This document shows, in pieces, positions 7,659 to 15,860 of a stretch of DNA of 64,000 nucleotides. Location of the stretch: contig NZ_WBJX01000005.1 in assembly GCF_008831075.1 (NCBI RefSeq), positions 62,001 to 126,000 on the forward strand, in the 5' to 3' direction. The notes beneath the pieces are model-generated. The model was not told where the DNA came from, ran no database searches, and was given only the letters and a program-made list of their open reading frames with translations. Made by a program: the position numbers and the translations under genes. The DNA comes from Pseudoclavibacter terrae (lineage in GTDB: Bacteria > Actinomycetota > Actinomycetes > Actinomycetales > Microbacteriaceae). The first letter of the stretch is position 1. Every line of letters begins with the position of its first letter.

Positions 7659-8848
7659 GCGGATGCTCCTGTCTGCCGGCCGGGGCCGCTCTGCACGTCG
7701 GCGAAGTCTGCCTCGCGGATGCGGGCGTGCACGCCGCAGACGACATCGACGACCTGGGAGATGTCGAAGTCGGCGGCCGCTGAGAGGTAGGCGTAGGCGA
7801 GGTGCTCGTCCATTCCCCACCGCGCATGCAGCAGGTCGAGGGAGGCGCGCACGCAGTTGCGCATGGCGACGTTCAGGTCGGGGTCGAGGCCGGTCGGCAC
7901 GAGGTAGTCGGGGGTGCGCACGAGCGGCCCGGTCAGCTCGCCGAACGCTTCGCGCGCATCCGCCGCCGGCACGAGGTCGAAGGTGAGGGTGGCGCGCAGC
8001 GAGGCCTCGAGTGCGGTGAGCGCGACCTCGCCGTCGCCCTGCGCGAAGTGCGGGTCGCCGACGTAGGCGAGGGCGCCCGCGACCTGGACGGGGAGGTAGA
8101 GCACGCTGCCCTCGGTGAGCAGCTTGATGTCGATGTTGCCACCGTGCGGGCCGGGAGGCACCGAGTGCAGGCGTCCTCCCTCTGCTGGGGCGACGCCCAT
8201 CGTGCCGAGGAACGGGGCGAGCGGGAACGCCACGTGTCGCTCACCGCCCTCGGTGAGCGGCATCGTCCCGACGAGGGTGCCGTCGCGCTCCTCGACGGGG
8301 GTGAAGACGCTCACGGTCGTGCCGCTTCTGGGCAGCACACCTGGCAGTGCGCCCTTGCCGTGGCGGTTGGAGACCACGCCGTATGGCACGCGCGGCTCCA
8401 GCTTCACGACCGTGATCCGCAGCAGATCGCCCGGCAGGGCACCCTCGATCTCGATCGGGCCCGTCACGACGTGCGGTCCGTCCTGTGCGGCGTCGCGCGC
8501 GGAGTCGCGCGCGATCTCGATGGCGTCGAGCAGCACGGCATCGGCTTGCACGCCGTGCGCTCCGAAGAACCGGGTCGGGTCCTGTCCCTGGTCGGGGAGC
8601 AGGCCCTCGTGGCTCACGGTGTCGACGACGACGGTGGCGCCGGGCTCGATCGTGAGCACCGGGGCGTCGTCGCGCGCGGGGAGCCGGCCCCAGAGGGACG
8701 TCGCCCGCCCAGAGGGCAGGTAGGTCACGCCGTCCGGCAGGGCGGTGCCCGGTTGCAGGATCGGTGTCCGAGCGAAGGCGGGGGTGTTCGAGCCGACGCC
8801 GAACCGGTTCGCGATCCCCCTGGGGTCGGTGATGCTCGACGTCGTCAT
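7655..8848 (-). CDS. Acetamidase/formamidase (FmdA/AmdA) family amidase
   Basis: 397-aa member of the FmdA/AmdA family, which hydrolyses short amides to acid plus ammonia. Family landmarks: VVVDTVSHEGLLPDQGQDP, VTGPIEIEGALPGDLLRI, HVAFPLAPFLGTMGVAP, PGPHGGNIDIKLLTEGSVLYLP and GDPHFAQGDGEVALTALE. It lies inside the ureide operon with ATGA/GTGA overlaps on both sides, so its substrate is probably an intermediate of that route. The step otherwise lacking an enzyme is oxamate to oxalate plus ammonia, done by the unrelated HpxW in Klebsiella; this protein is a candidate replacement. Formamide or acetamide remain possible. Confidence 0.85.
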   Translation of the reverse strand: MTTSSITDPRGIANRFGVGSNTPAFARTPILQPGTALPDGVTYLPSGRATSLWGRLPARDDAPVLTIEPGATVVVDTVSHEGLLPDQGQDPTRFFGAHGVQADAVLLDAIEIARDSARDAAQDGPHVVTGPIEIEGALPGDLLRITVVKLEPRVPYGVVSNRHGKGALPGVLPRSGTTVSVFTPVEERDGTLVGTMPLTEGGERHVAFPLAPFLGTMGVAPAEGGRLHSVPPGPHGGNIDIKLLTEGSVLYLPVQVAGALAYVGDPHFAQGDGEVALTALEASLRATLTFDLVPAADAREAFGELTGPLVRTPDYLVPTGLDPDLNVAMRNCVRASLDLLHARWGMDEHLAYAYLSAAADFDISQVVDVVCGVHARIREADFADVQSGPGRQTGASA

Positions 8849-10191
8849 GCTGCCTGCTCCTCGTCGAGATCCAACCCGGCAGATGCCGGTTCCGCGAGCA
8901 CCTCGCGTCCGCGGCGCGAGCTGAGCCCACGCGCGCGAGTGTAGATCTCCTCGCCGTGCAGGTAGGTCGCGGTGATGGCGCCGTGCATCCGCTGCCCGTG
9001 CCACGGGCTGATCTTGGTGCGGTACTCGAGCGCGCTCTCCTCGAGCGTGTGCTCGAGCTCCGGCTCGAAGACAGCGAAGTGCGCGGGCGCGCCCGGTGCG
9101 ATGCGGCCCCGATCGCCGAGGCGGACGAGGGCGGCGGGCCCCGTCGTGAAGAGCGGGAGGATGGCATCGAGCGGGATGCCGCGCCGCCGCGCCTCGGTCC
9201 AGACGGCGGTGAGCCCCGTCTGCAGGCCCGCGATGCCACCCCACGCCGTGCCGAGGTCGGGGCCGGTCTTGAGCTCGAGCGTCGCGGGGGAGTGGTCGCT
9301 CACGATGGCGTCGATCGTGCCGTCGAGGACGCCGTCCCAGAGCGCGTCCTGGTTGGCGGTGTCGCGGATGGGCGGGCAGCACTTGAAGCGCCCGTCTCCG
9401 TCCGGCACCTCCTCGGCGCGGAGGCTCAGGTAATGGGGACAGGTCTCGATCGTGATGCGCACCCCCTCGGCCTTCGCGGCGCGGATGACGTCGAGCGCCT
9501 CGGCTGCCGAGACGTGCACGATATGCGCGCGGGCGCCCGTGCGCCTCGCCGCCTCGACCACGGCGCGGATCGCCTCGACCTCAGCGGCGGGGGGCCTGGT
9601 GGCGACGAAGTCGGTGAAGACGGGGCCGGAGGCCTCGCCGAGATGGTCGTCGAGCTCGGCGTGGGCGATCAGGAGGCCGTCGACCTCGGCGAGCTCGGTG
9701 AGCGCCAGCTCGAGGTCGCCGAACGACAGCGGGTCGAACTCGTCGATGCCGCTCGGCGCGAGGAAGCACTTCACGCCCACGGTCCCCGCCGCGAGGAGCG
9801 GCTGCAGGGCGCTGAGATTCTGCGGCACGGCGCCGCCCCAGTAGGCGAGGTCGACCGCGAGCTGGCCCGCAGCCGCGGCCCGCTTCGCCTCGAGGGCCTC
9901 GACGGTGGTCGTCACGGGCAGCGAGTTGAGGGGCATGTCGACGACGGTCGTGACCCCGCCGGCCGCGGCCGCGGCCGTGCCGGTCGCGAAGCCCTCCCAG
10001 TGCGTGCGGCCGGGCTCGTTGAGGTGCACGTGCGTGTCGACGAGGCCGGGGAGGAGCACCTGGGCGGTCGACAGGACGACGTGGGCGGAGGCGTCGAAGC
10101 GCTCGATGTCCGTGATGACCCCGTCCTCGAAGCGGACCGTGGCGGGGGAGAACGCGCCGTCGATGAAGGCGCGCTCGGCGGCGATCCTCAC
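8845..10191 (-). CDS. allB: Allantoinase
   Basis: 448-aa cyclic amidohydrolase of the allantoinase type, opening the hydantoin ring of allantoin to give allantoate. Binuclear metal ligands are visible: VDTHVHLNEPG (H54, H56), the carboxylated lysine in VGVKCFLAPSG (K141), His residues in LLIAHAE and RAHIVHVSAAE, and Asp in IVSDHSPA. The NEPG after HxH and the FLAPSGIDEF stretch favour allantoinase over dihydropyrimidinase or dihydroorotase. GTG start at 10191 overlaps the racemase stop (GTGA). The C-terminal KISPWHG is also typical of AllB. Confidence 0.92.
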   Translation of the reverse strand: MRIAAERAFIDGAFSPATVRFEDGVITDIERFDASAHVVLSTAQVLLPGLVDTHVHLNEPGRTHWEGFATGTAAAAAGGVTTVVDMPLNSLPVTTTVEALEAKRAAAAGQLAVDLAYWGGAVPQNLSALQPLLAAGTVGVKCFLAPSGIDEFDPLSFGDLELALTELAEVDGLLIAHAELDDHLGEASGPVFTDFVATRPPAAEVEAIRAVVEAARRTGARAHIVHVSAAEALDVIRAAKAEGVRITIETCPHYLSLRAEEVPDGDGRFKCCPPIRDTANQDALWDGVLDGTIDAIVSDHSPATLELKTGPDLGTAWGGIAGLQTGLTAVWTEARRRGIPLDAILPLFTTGPAALVRLGDRGRIAPGAPAHFAVFEPELEHTLEESALEYRTKISPWHGQRMHGAITATYLHGEEIYTRARGLSSRRGREVLAEPASAGLDLDEEQAA

Positions 10192-10919
10192 GCGATCGCC
10201 GCCGCTCGGGCTCGGGCCCGCGATGGCCTCGCGTACTCGTCGCGCTTGCTCGTGCCGACGCCCATGCGCGACATCGCGGCGACGAGCCCGACCGAGGCGG
10301 CGACGCCGTCGACGACCGGCACCCCGACTCGCGCGGAGAGCCGGGCGCACAGGTCGGCCATGCCGGCGCATCCGAGCACCACGGCGTCCGCGCCGTCCTC
10401 CCGGACCACTCGCTCGCACCACGCGGCGATGTCCTCGAAGGCCGCGGACCCCGTCTCCTCGAGGGCCAGCACGGGAATGCCCGTGCCGTACGCCGCGACG
10501 CAGGCCCGCTCGAAGCCGTACCGCAGCACGAGGTCGTCGGCGCGTCCCAGGGTGCGGGAGAGGGTGGTCACGATGCCGAACGTGCGGCCCGTGAGCGCAG
10601 CGACGTGCATGGCCGCCTCGGCGATGCCGATGACGGGCACATCGACGAGCTCGCGGGCGGCGTCGAGCCCAGGATCTCCGAAGCAGGCGATGACGTAGCC
10701 GTCGCTCCCGCCGGCCTCGAGGTCCCGCTCGATGAGGTCGACGACGACGGATGCCGCTCGCACCTCGTCGAAGTGGCTCTCGACAGCCTCAGGTCCGTCA
10801 CCGGGGGGCGGGCACAGGGCGACGATCTCGACGCCAGGGCCAGCGACCTCCCTGGCAGCGGCTTCGACCTTCCGGGTCATCGCCACGGAGGTGTTCGGGT
10901 TGATGAGTGTGATGCGCAT
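10188..10919 (-). CDS. Asp/Glu/hydantoin racemase family, probable allantoin racemase
   Basis: 243-aa racemase with the two catalytic cysteines of the hydantoin/allantoin racemase group: YVIACFGDPG (C79) and VLGCAGMADL (C184). NPNTS at residues 8-12 is the characteristic N-terminal motif. Placed between the permease and allantoinase, it would interconvert allantoin enantiomers so that a stereospecific AllB can use both, as proposed for HpxA. The ATG at 10919 is preceded by GAGGA inside the end of the permease gene, 4 nt after the permease stop. A general hydantoin racemase role is the alternative. Confidence 0.85.
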   Translation of the reverse strand: MRITLINPNTSVAMTRKVEAAAREVAGPGVEIVALCPPPGDGPEAVESHFDEVRAASVVVDLIERDLEAGGSDGYVIACFGDPGLDAARELVDVPVIGIAEAAMHVAALTGRTFGIVTTLSRTLGRADDLVLRYGFERACVAAYGTGIPVLALEETGSAAFEDIAAWCERVVREDGADAVVLGCAGMADLCARLSARVGVPVVDGVAASVGLVAAMSRMGVGTSKRDEYARPSRARARAAAIA

Positions 10920-10923
10920 GTGG

Positions 10924-12546
10924 TCAGTCCTCGTCGATCGAGCCGTCGGAGATGCCGGCCGTCTCGCCCTCGAACGTCGGCATGAGCGGACGCTGGCGCT
11001 CGAAGAGCACGAACAGCGAGAAGCCGAGCCCGCACCCGATGAACCAGCTGAAGTCAGCGAGGTAGCTGAGGTCGAGGATGCCCGCCTCGGCGAGCGGGCG
11101 CGTCAGCACCGCGATCGCCACGGTCGGGACCCCCGCCACCACCATTGCCCAGACCGCGTTCGGGTTGAAGCCCTTCTTGTACCAGTAGGCGCCCGTCTCG
11201 CTCATCGTGAACATCTCGTCGACCTTTATGCGCTGCCTGCCGATCACGAAGTACCCGGCGATGAGGATGCCGAAGAGCGGGCCGATGAGCGCGCCGAGCA
11301 CGCCGAGCGTGTTCTGGATGGCGGCGTCGTTGTTGTACCAGTTCCAGGGGGTGAGGAGCACGGACCCGACGGCCGCGATCATGCCGCCCATGCGCCAGCT
11401 GATCTTGTTGGGCGCGACGTTGGAGAAGTCGAAGGCGGGGGCGATGAAGTTCGCGACGATGTTGATGCCGACGGTGGCCGTCACGAACGTGAGGCCGCCG
11501 AGCAGGATCGCGAAGTGGGTGTCGATGCGCTCGACCGTGTGGATCGGGTCGGTGATGAGCTCGCCGAAGACGGGCACCGTGGCGCTCGCGGTGAGCACGG
11601 TGAGGATCGAGAAGAAGAGGAAGTTGAGGGGCAAGCCCAGGAAGTTGCCCTTCTTGACCGCCTTGTAGCTCTTCGCGTACCGCGAGAAGTCGCCGAAGTT
11701 CAGCATGGGGCCGGAGAAGTACGAGACGACGATGGCGATGGCCGTGAACATCACCGGGATGGAGGCCCAGAAGTCGAGCGGTTCGCCTGCGGAGAGGTTG
11801 AAGTCGATGTTCTCCCAGCCGGCCTGGCCGACGAGGTAGATGGCGAGCACGATCATGACGACGTAGACGGCGGGGCCCGCCCAGTCGATGAAGCGTCGGA
11901 TGGACTCCATCCCGCCCCAGAACAGCGCGGCCTGCGCGAACCAGAGGATGGCGTAGGAGATCCACCCGAGCGCCGAGAGCCCGAGGAACGAGTAGTCGGT
12001 GCGCAGCACCTCGCTCGCGGGGATGAACTTGAGGAAGACGATGTTGAGCGACTCCGCGGCGAGGAACGTCTGCACGCCGTACCAGGCGATCGCGATGAGG
12101 CCGCGGATGATCGCGGGGATGTTCGCGCCCTTGACGCCGAAGATGGCACGGTTCACGACGGGGTACGGCACGCCCGTCTTCTGGCTCGACTTCGCGACGA
12201 GGTTCGTGAAGAACTGCACGATGAGGATGCCGACGATGAGCGCGATCAGCACCTGCCAGCTCGCGATGCCGAGCGCGAAGAGGCTGCCGGCGGTGACGTA
12301 GCCGCCGACGCTGTGCACGTCGGACATCCAGAAGGCGAAGATGTTGTAGGAGCCCCACCGCTGCTTGCGCAGGGGAGCGAGGTCTTCGTTGGCAAGCCGC
12401 GGGTCGTAGCTCGGCTTCATGTTGCCCTCGCCTGCGGGGTGGCCCGCGGCTCCGAGGACGTCGTTGGGCGTGCTGCCGGCGGGGGCCGCGGTGTCCGCGG
12501 CGCGCACGCTGTTCGGTGCGCCAGGCTGTGCCAGTTGATCGGTCAT
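10924..12546 (-). CDS. NCS1 family nucleobase/allantoin permease
   Basis: 540-aa permease of the nucleobase-cation-symport-1 family with about 12 membrane segments. Hallmarks: DPRLANEDLAPLRKQRWGSYNIFAFWMSD-type N-terminus (residues about 47-75), SVGGYVTAG, GVPYPVVNRAIFGVKGANIP, and NFGDFSRYAKSYK in the middle. It would import allantoin (PucI-like) or a related hydantoin or purine across the cytoplasmic membrane. It is the first gene of the eight-gene operon reaching down to 2520. Its upstream region contains a perfect inverted repeat and a GlnR-like box. Confidence 0.88.
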   Translation of the reverse strand: MTDQLAQPGAPNSVRAADTAAPAGSTPNDVLGAAGHPAGEGNMKPSYDPRLANEDLAPLRKQRWGSYNIFAFWMSDVHSVGGYVTAGSLFALGIASWQVLIALIVGILIVQFFTNLVAKSSQKTGVPYPVVNRAIFGVKGANIPAIIRGLIAIAWYGVQTFLAAESLNIVFLKFIPASEVLRTDYSFLGLSALGWISYAILWFAQAALFWGGMESIRRFIDWAGPAVYVVMIVLAIYLVGQAGWENIDFNLSAGEPLDFWASIPVMFTAIAIVVSYFSGPMLNFGDFSRYAKSYKAVKKGNFLGLPLNFLFFSILTVLTASATVPVFGELITDPIHTVERIDTHFAILLGGLTFVTATVGINIVANFIAPAFDFSNVAPNKISWRMGGMIAAVGSVLLTPWNWYNNDAAIQNTLGVLGALIGPLFGILIAGYFVIGRQRIKVDEMFTMSETGAYWYKKGFNPNAVWAMVVAGVPTVAIAVLTRPLAEAGILDLSYLADFSWFIGCGLGFSLFVLFERQRPLMPTFEGETAGISDGSIDED

Positions 12547-12550
12547 GCGT

Positions 12551-12566
12551 TGAAGTTATGACTTCA
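12551..12566 (-). promoter_or_regulatory. Inverted repeat, candidate operator of the ureide operon
   Basis: TGAAGT-4 nt-ACTTCA, a perfect 6+6 repeat starting 5 nt upstream of the permease ATG. On the transcribed strand it includes CATAACTT, which could contain a -10 element. The TetR-family gene at 12668 is the nearest candidate to bind it. No second copy was seen elsewhere in the window. Confidence 0.5.
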
Positions 12567-12579
12567 CGCTCGTCCGCAG

Positions 12580-12595
12580 GTTTCTGCGATGTAAC
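12580..12595 (-). promoter_or_regulatory. GlnR-like nitrogen-control box
   Basis: On the minus strand the site reads GTTAC-6 nt-GAAAC, agreeing with the actinobacterial GlnR a/b half-site pattern (gTnAC-n6-GaAAc). It lies 34-49 nt upstream of the NCS1 permease start. A further TTTAC lies 6 nt before it. Nitrogen control of a purine/ureide operon makes biological sense, but only one clear box is visible and no glnR gene is in the window. Confidence 0.5.
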
Positions 12596-12667
12596 GCTCG
12601 TGTAAATCCACCTGAGCGCCATGGTGTGCAGTGGCCGCTTCACGCGACCTCCGGGCCGAGGCGCCGT

Positions 12668-13330
12668 TCAGGCCTCGGGGGATGGCGCGAGTCCGCGGAT
12701 GAGCGCTGCGAGGCCGCGCTCGAATGCCTGCTCGCGCAGCTCCTGTGGTGGATGCGCGGCGACGGCCGCCGCGAGCGTCGGCGCTGCGTCCGCCTGCTCG
12801 CCCAGGTCGAAGATGTCGAGCGGGGCGTTGAGGTCGTACGCGGAGCCGTAGATGAAGGATTCGATGGCGACGATCGCCGGCATGATGCTCGCGTCGGGCC
12901 ACCCCGCGCGGCGGAGGCCTGCGGCGACGCTCTCGTACATCGAGAGGGTCTCGGTCGCCCCGGCGACGGGCATCTTCGCGATCGCCTCGACGAGCGAGTC
13001 GTGCTCTTTCATGACGAGTCGGTAGCTGCGCGCCCACGCTGCCAGGGCCAGGTCCCATGGCTCGGTCTCGAAGGCGGAGGCGTCGACGGCGGCCATGAGG
13101 CGGTCCTCGATCCAGCGGAGGATCTGCCGCTTCGAGTGCGCGTGGTTGTAGAGCGCGGCGGGGGTCACGTCGAGTGCCTTGGCGAGCTTCGCCATGGTCA
13201 GGGCGTCGTAGCCGTCGTGGCTCGCGACCCGCATGGCGGCGTCGGTGATGCGCTTCTGCGTCAGGATGCGCGTGCGGGGTCGCCCGGCACGCCGCTGTCC
13301 GTCGGACTCCACATGTTCGCTGGTGCTCAC
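12668..13330 (-). CDS. TetR/AcrR family transcriptional regulator
   Basis: 220-aa regulator. The N-terminal HTH is clear: RITDAAMRVASHDGYDALTM, then AKALDVTPAALYNHAHSK (residues about 28-68), followed by an all-helical ligand domain resembling the TetR_C type. GTG start at 13330 with GGAGGGCCA upstream. It lies between the ureide operon (same strand, 121 bp downstream) and the divergent amine oxidase operon (181 bp), so it may control either or both. The ligand is unknown. Confidence 0.88.
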   Translation of the reverse strand: MSTSEHVESDGQRRAGRPRTRILTQKRITDAAMRVASHDGYDALTMAKLAKALDVTPAALYNHAHSKRQILRWIEDRLMAAVDASAFETEPWDLALAAWARSYRLVMKEHDSLVEAIAKMPVAGATETLSMYESVAAGLRRAGWPDASIMPAIVAIESFIYGSAYDLNAPLDIFDLGEQADAAPTLAAAVAAHPPQELREQAFERGLAALIRGLAPSPEA

Positions 13331-13372
13331 TGGCCCTCCCGTCTCCCGACCATATCGCCTCGCAAATGCTCC

Positions 13373-13401
13373 TTGTCCGAGGGCGCGGTGTCGACTAACG
13401 T
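13373..13401 (+). promoter_or_regulatory. Putative sigma-70-type promoter of the amine oxidase operon
   Basis: TTGTCC (13373-13378) and TAACGT (13396-13401) are separated by 17 nt, close to the actinobacterial housekeeping consensus. The following AAATTAATCC is unusually AT-rich for this genome. The start codon of the amine oxidase is 110 nt downstream, leaving room for a 5' leader. Confidence 0.45.
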
Positions 13402-13511
13402 AAATTAATCCTGTTCATTTGGATGGCCCGATCACGAATCCGGTCGCCATCCTGACTCACTTCGACGGCGAAGCCAGGGCGCTTGGGGCTGTCACAACGG
13501 AAAGAGCGGAA

Positions 13512-14882
13512 ATGCAGACCATCGAACGCGACGTCGTCATCATCGGAGCGGGCCCATCCGGGCTCACAGCGGCACGCCGCCTCACCCAGGCGGGCAAGAC
13601 CGTCGCCGTCCTCGAAGCGCGCGACCGCGTCGGCGGGCGCACGTGGAGCAACATCATCGACGGCCAGTTCTTCGAGATCGGCGGCCAGTGGGTCTCGCCT
13701 GACCAGACGGCGCTCCTCGCCCTCCTCGAAGAGCTCGGCAAGGACACCTTCTCGCGCTACCGCGAAGGCAAGTCCGTCTACATCAGCCCCAAGGGCGAGC
13801 GCACCGTCTACGAGGGTGACACCTTCCCCGTCAGCGAGCACACGGCCGCCGAGATGGACCGCATGATCGAGATCCTGGACGGCCTCGCCGCCGAGATCGG
13901 CCCCCACGAGCCCTGGGCGCACGCCAAGGCGCGCGAGCTCGACACGATCTCCTTCCACCACTGGCTGCGTCAGCAGTCCGACGACGAGGAGGCCTGCAAC
14001 AACATCGGGCTCTTCGTCGCGGGCGGCATGCTCACCAAGCCGGCCTTCGCGTTCTCGGCCCTGCAGGCCGTGCTCATGGCCGCATCCGCCGGCTCGTTCT
14101 CGAACCTCGTCGACGAGAGCTTCATCCTCGACAAGCGCGTCGTCGGCGGCATGCAGTCCGTCAGCCAGCAGATGGCGGCAGAGCTCGGCGACGACGTCGT
14201 CTTCCTCGGCAACCCCGTGCGCTTCCTCCACTGGGACGACAACGGGGCGGGCAAGGCCGCTCCGGTGACCGCCATCGCCGACCACATCACCGTGAAGGCC
14301 CAGCACGCCATCATGGCCGTGCCGCCGAACCTCTACTCGCGCGTCTCGTTCGTGCCAGCGCTGCCTCGCCAGCAGATGATCGTGCACCAGCACATCTCCA
14401 TGGGCCTCGTCATCAAGGTGCACGCCACCTACGCGACGCCGTTCTGGCGAGAGGACGGCCTCAGCGGTACCGCCTTCGGCGCCGGCCACCTCGTCCAGGA
14501 GGTCTACGACAACACCAACCACGAGGATGAGCGCGGCACGCTCGTCGGATTCATCACCGACGAGGCGGCCGAAGCCATGTGGGCGCTCGGCGAAGAGGAG
14601 CGCAAGGCGGCCGTGCTCGGCGCCGTCGCCGAATTCCTCGGCCCGAAGGCACTCGAGCCCGAGGTGTTCTACCTCTCCGACTTCGGCGCGGAGGAGTGGA
14701 CGCGAGGCGCGTACGCCACCAGCTACGACCTCGGCGGGCTCGCCCGCTGGGGCGCCATCCAGCACGACCCGGTCGGCCCGATCTTCTGGTCCAGCTCCGA
14801 CCTCGCGGCCGAGGGCTACCAGCACGTTGACGGCGCAGTGCGGATGGGCGAAGCTACGGCGAAGCGCATCCTCGAGTCCTGA
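13512..14882 (+). CDS. puo: Flavin-containing amine oxidase, probable putrescine oxidase
   Basis: 456-aa monoamine/putrescine-oxidase-type flavoenzyme. FAD-binding GAGPSG at residues 12-17 is followed by EARDRVGGRTWS and EIGGQWVSPDQ; the C-terminal end has GYQHVDGAVRMGEATAKRIL. It would oxidise a primary amine such as putrescine to the aminoaldehyde with O2, giving H2O2 and ammonia. ATG 13512 is chosen because homology begins there and GGAAAGAGCGGA lies upstream; an in-frame ATG at 13419 would add an unconserved stretch. Downstream are a universal stress protein and two APC permeases, consistent with amine import. Tyramine or another monoamine is an alternative substrate. Confidence 0.82.
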   Translation: MQTIERDVVIIGAGPSGLTAARRLTQAGKTVAVLEARDRVGGRTWSNIIDGQFFEIGGQWVSPDQTALLALLEELGKDTFSRYREGKSVYISPKGERTVYEGDTFPVSEHTAAEMDRMIEILDGLAAEIGPHEPWAHAKARELDTISFHHWLRQQSDDEEACNNIGLFVAGGMLTKPAFAFSALQAVLMAASAGSFSNLVDESFILDKRVVGGMQSVSQQMAAELGDDVVFLGNPVRFLHWDDNGAGKAAPVTAIADHITVKAQHAIMAVPPNLYSRVSFVPALPRQQMIVHQHISMGLVIKVHATYATPFWREDGLSGTAFGAGHLVQEVYDNTNHEDERGTLVGFITDEAAEAMWALGEEERKAAVLGAVAEFLGPKALEPEVFYLSDFGAEEWTRGAYATSYDLGGLARWGAIQHDPVGPIFWSSSDLAAEGYQHVDGAVRMGEATAKRILES

Positions 14883-14933
14883 GCGCCCACGGCACGTGAA
14901 ATCGGACGACACCCGAAGAACTGGAGAGGCAGC

Positions 14934-15860
14934 ATGACGCAGCGTTTCGTAGTGGGCTACATCGCGAGCGACCGAGGGCACGACGCCCTGGCTCTCGCCT
15001 CTTTCCTCGCCAAGGGCACGGACACGGAGCTCATCATCGCGATGATCACCCCGGAGACGTCGCCGTACAGCGGCACGCACCCGCTGCCGCTCGACGACGC
15101 CGACAGCATCATCGGCAAGCAGATCGACACGTGGATGAGCGAAGCGCTCGCGCAGGTGCCTGAGGGCATCCAGGCGCAGGGCGTCGTGCGCAGCGCCTCC
15201 GGTGAAGCGCAGGGCCTCATGGATGTCGCCGCCGAGTTCGGTGCGGTCGCGATCGTCATCGGGGCGGCCACGACGGCGCTCCTGCGTCAGTTCACGGTCG
15301 GGACCGTCGCATCCACGCTCCTGCACGCCTCTCCGCTGCCCGTGGCGCTCGCGCCGGCCGGCTTCGCGGAAGAGGGCCCCGTCACCCGCATCACGACCCT
15401 CTTCGGGACACGCTCCGGCGCCGCCGCGCTCATCGGCACCTCTGTCGAGAGCGCGCTCCAGCGCGACGTGCAGCTGCGCCTGCTCTCGCTCGTGCAGCTC
15501 GACCGCGTGCCGCCGAGCCAGGTGCAGGAGGTCGAGGAATTCGTGCGCGAGTTCGGCGGCGCCGTGCTCGCGGGCCGTGCGGAGGCGCTGCTCGAGTCCG
15601 GGAAGGCGACCGTCGAGACCGTCGAGGGCGAGAATCTCGAGGCCGCGCTGGAGAAGGCGAACTGGAGTGCGGGCGACGTGGCGTTCGTCGGCTCCAGCCG
15701 ACTCGCGCAGGGAGGCCGGATCTTCCTCGGCGCCCGCGCGCAACGACTGCTGCGGGTGCTGACGGTGCCGGTCATCGTCGTGCCGCGCGCGGTGCTCCCC
15801 GCCGAGACCCCGAAGCGCGCCCACGGTGCCGAACCCACTGAGACAGGAACAGGGCGATGA
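14934..15860 (+). CDS. Universal stress protein, two-domain
   Basis: 308-aa protein with two tandem UspA-like domains. The first (about 1-140) has VVGYIASDRGHDALALASFLAK and ends VIGAATTALLRQFTVGTVAS; the second ends FVGSSRLAQGG, then a basic ARAQRLLRVLTVPVIVVPR. These G-x2-G-x9-G(S/T)-like ends fit nucleotide-binding Usp proteins in degenerate form. Good spacing of GGAGAGGCAGC to the ATG. It overlaps the permease gene by 4 nt (ATGA), so the two are probably co-translated. Usp-APC pairs are common in actinobacteria; a regulatory role on the transporter is inference. Confidence 0.85.
   Translation: MTQRFVVGYIASDRGHDALALASFLAKGTDTELIIAMITPETSPYSGTHPLPLDDADSIIGKQIDTWMSEALAQVPEGIQAQGVVRSASGEAQGLMDVAAEFGAVAIVIGAATTALLRQFTVGTVASTLLHASPLPVALAPAGFAEEGPVTRITTLFGTRSGAAALIGTSVESALQRDVQLRLLSLVQLDRVPPSQVQEVEEFVREFGGAVLAGRAEALLESGKATVETVEGENLEAALEKANWSAGDVAFVGSSRLAQGGRIFLGARAQRLLRVLTVPVIVVPRAVLPAETPKRAHGAEPTETGTGR

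Noticed and set aside
13395-15824. Long antisense frame opposite the amine oxidase and Usp genes
   Set aside because: Its translation is arginine/aspartate/glutamate-rich without motifs, typical of the reverse frame of a high-GC gene; the plus-strand genes carry full catalytic motifs.
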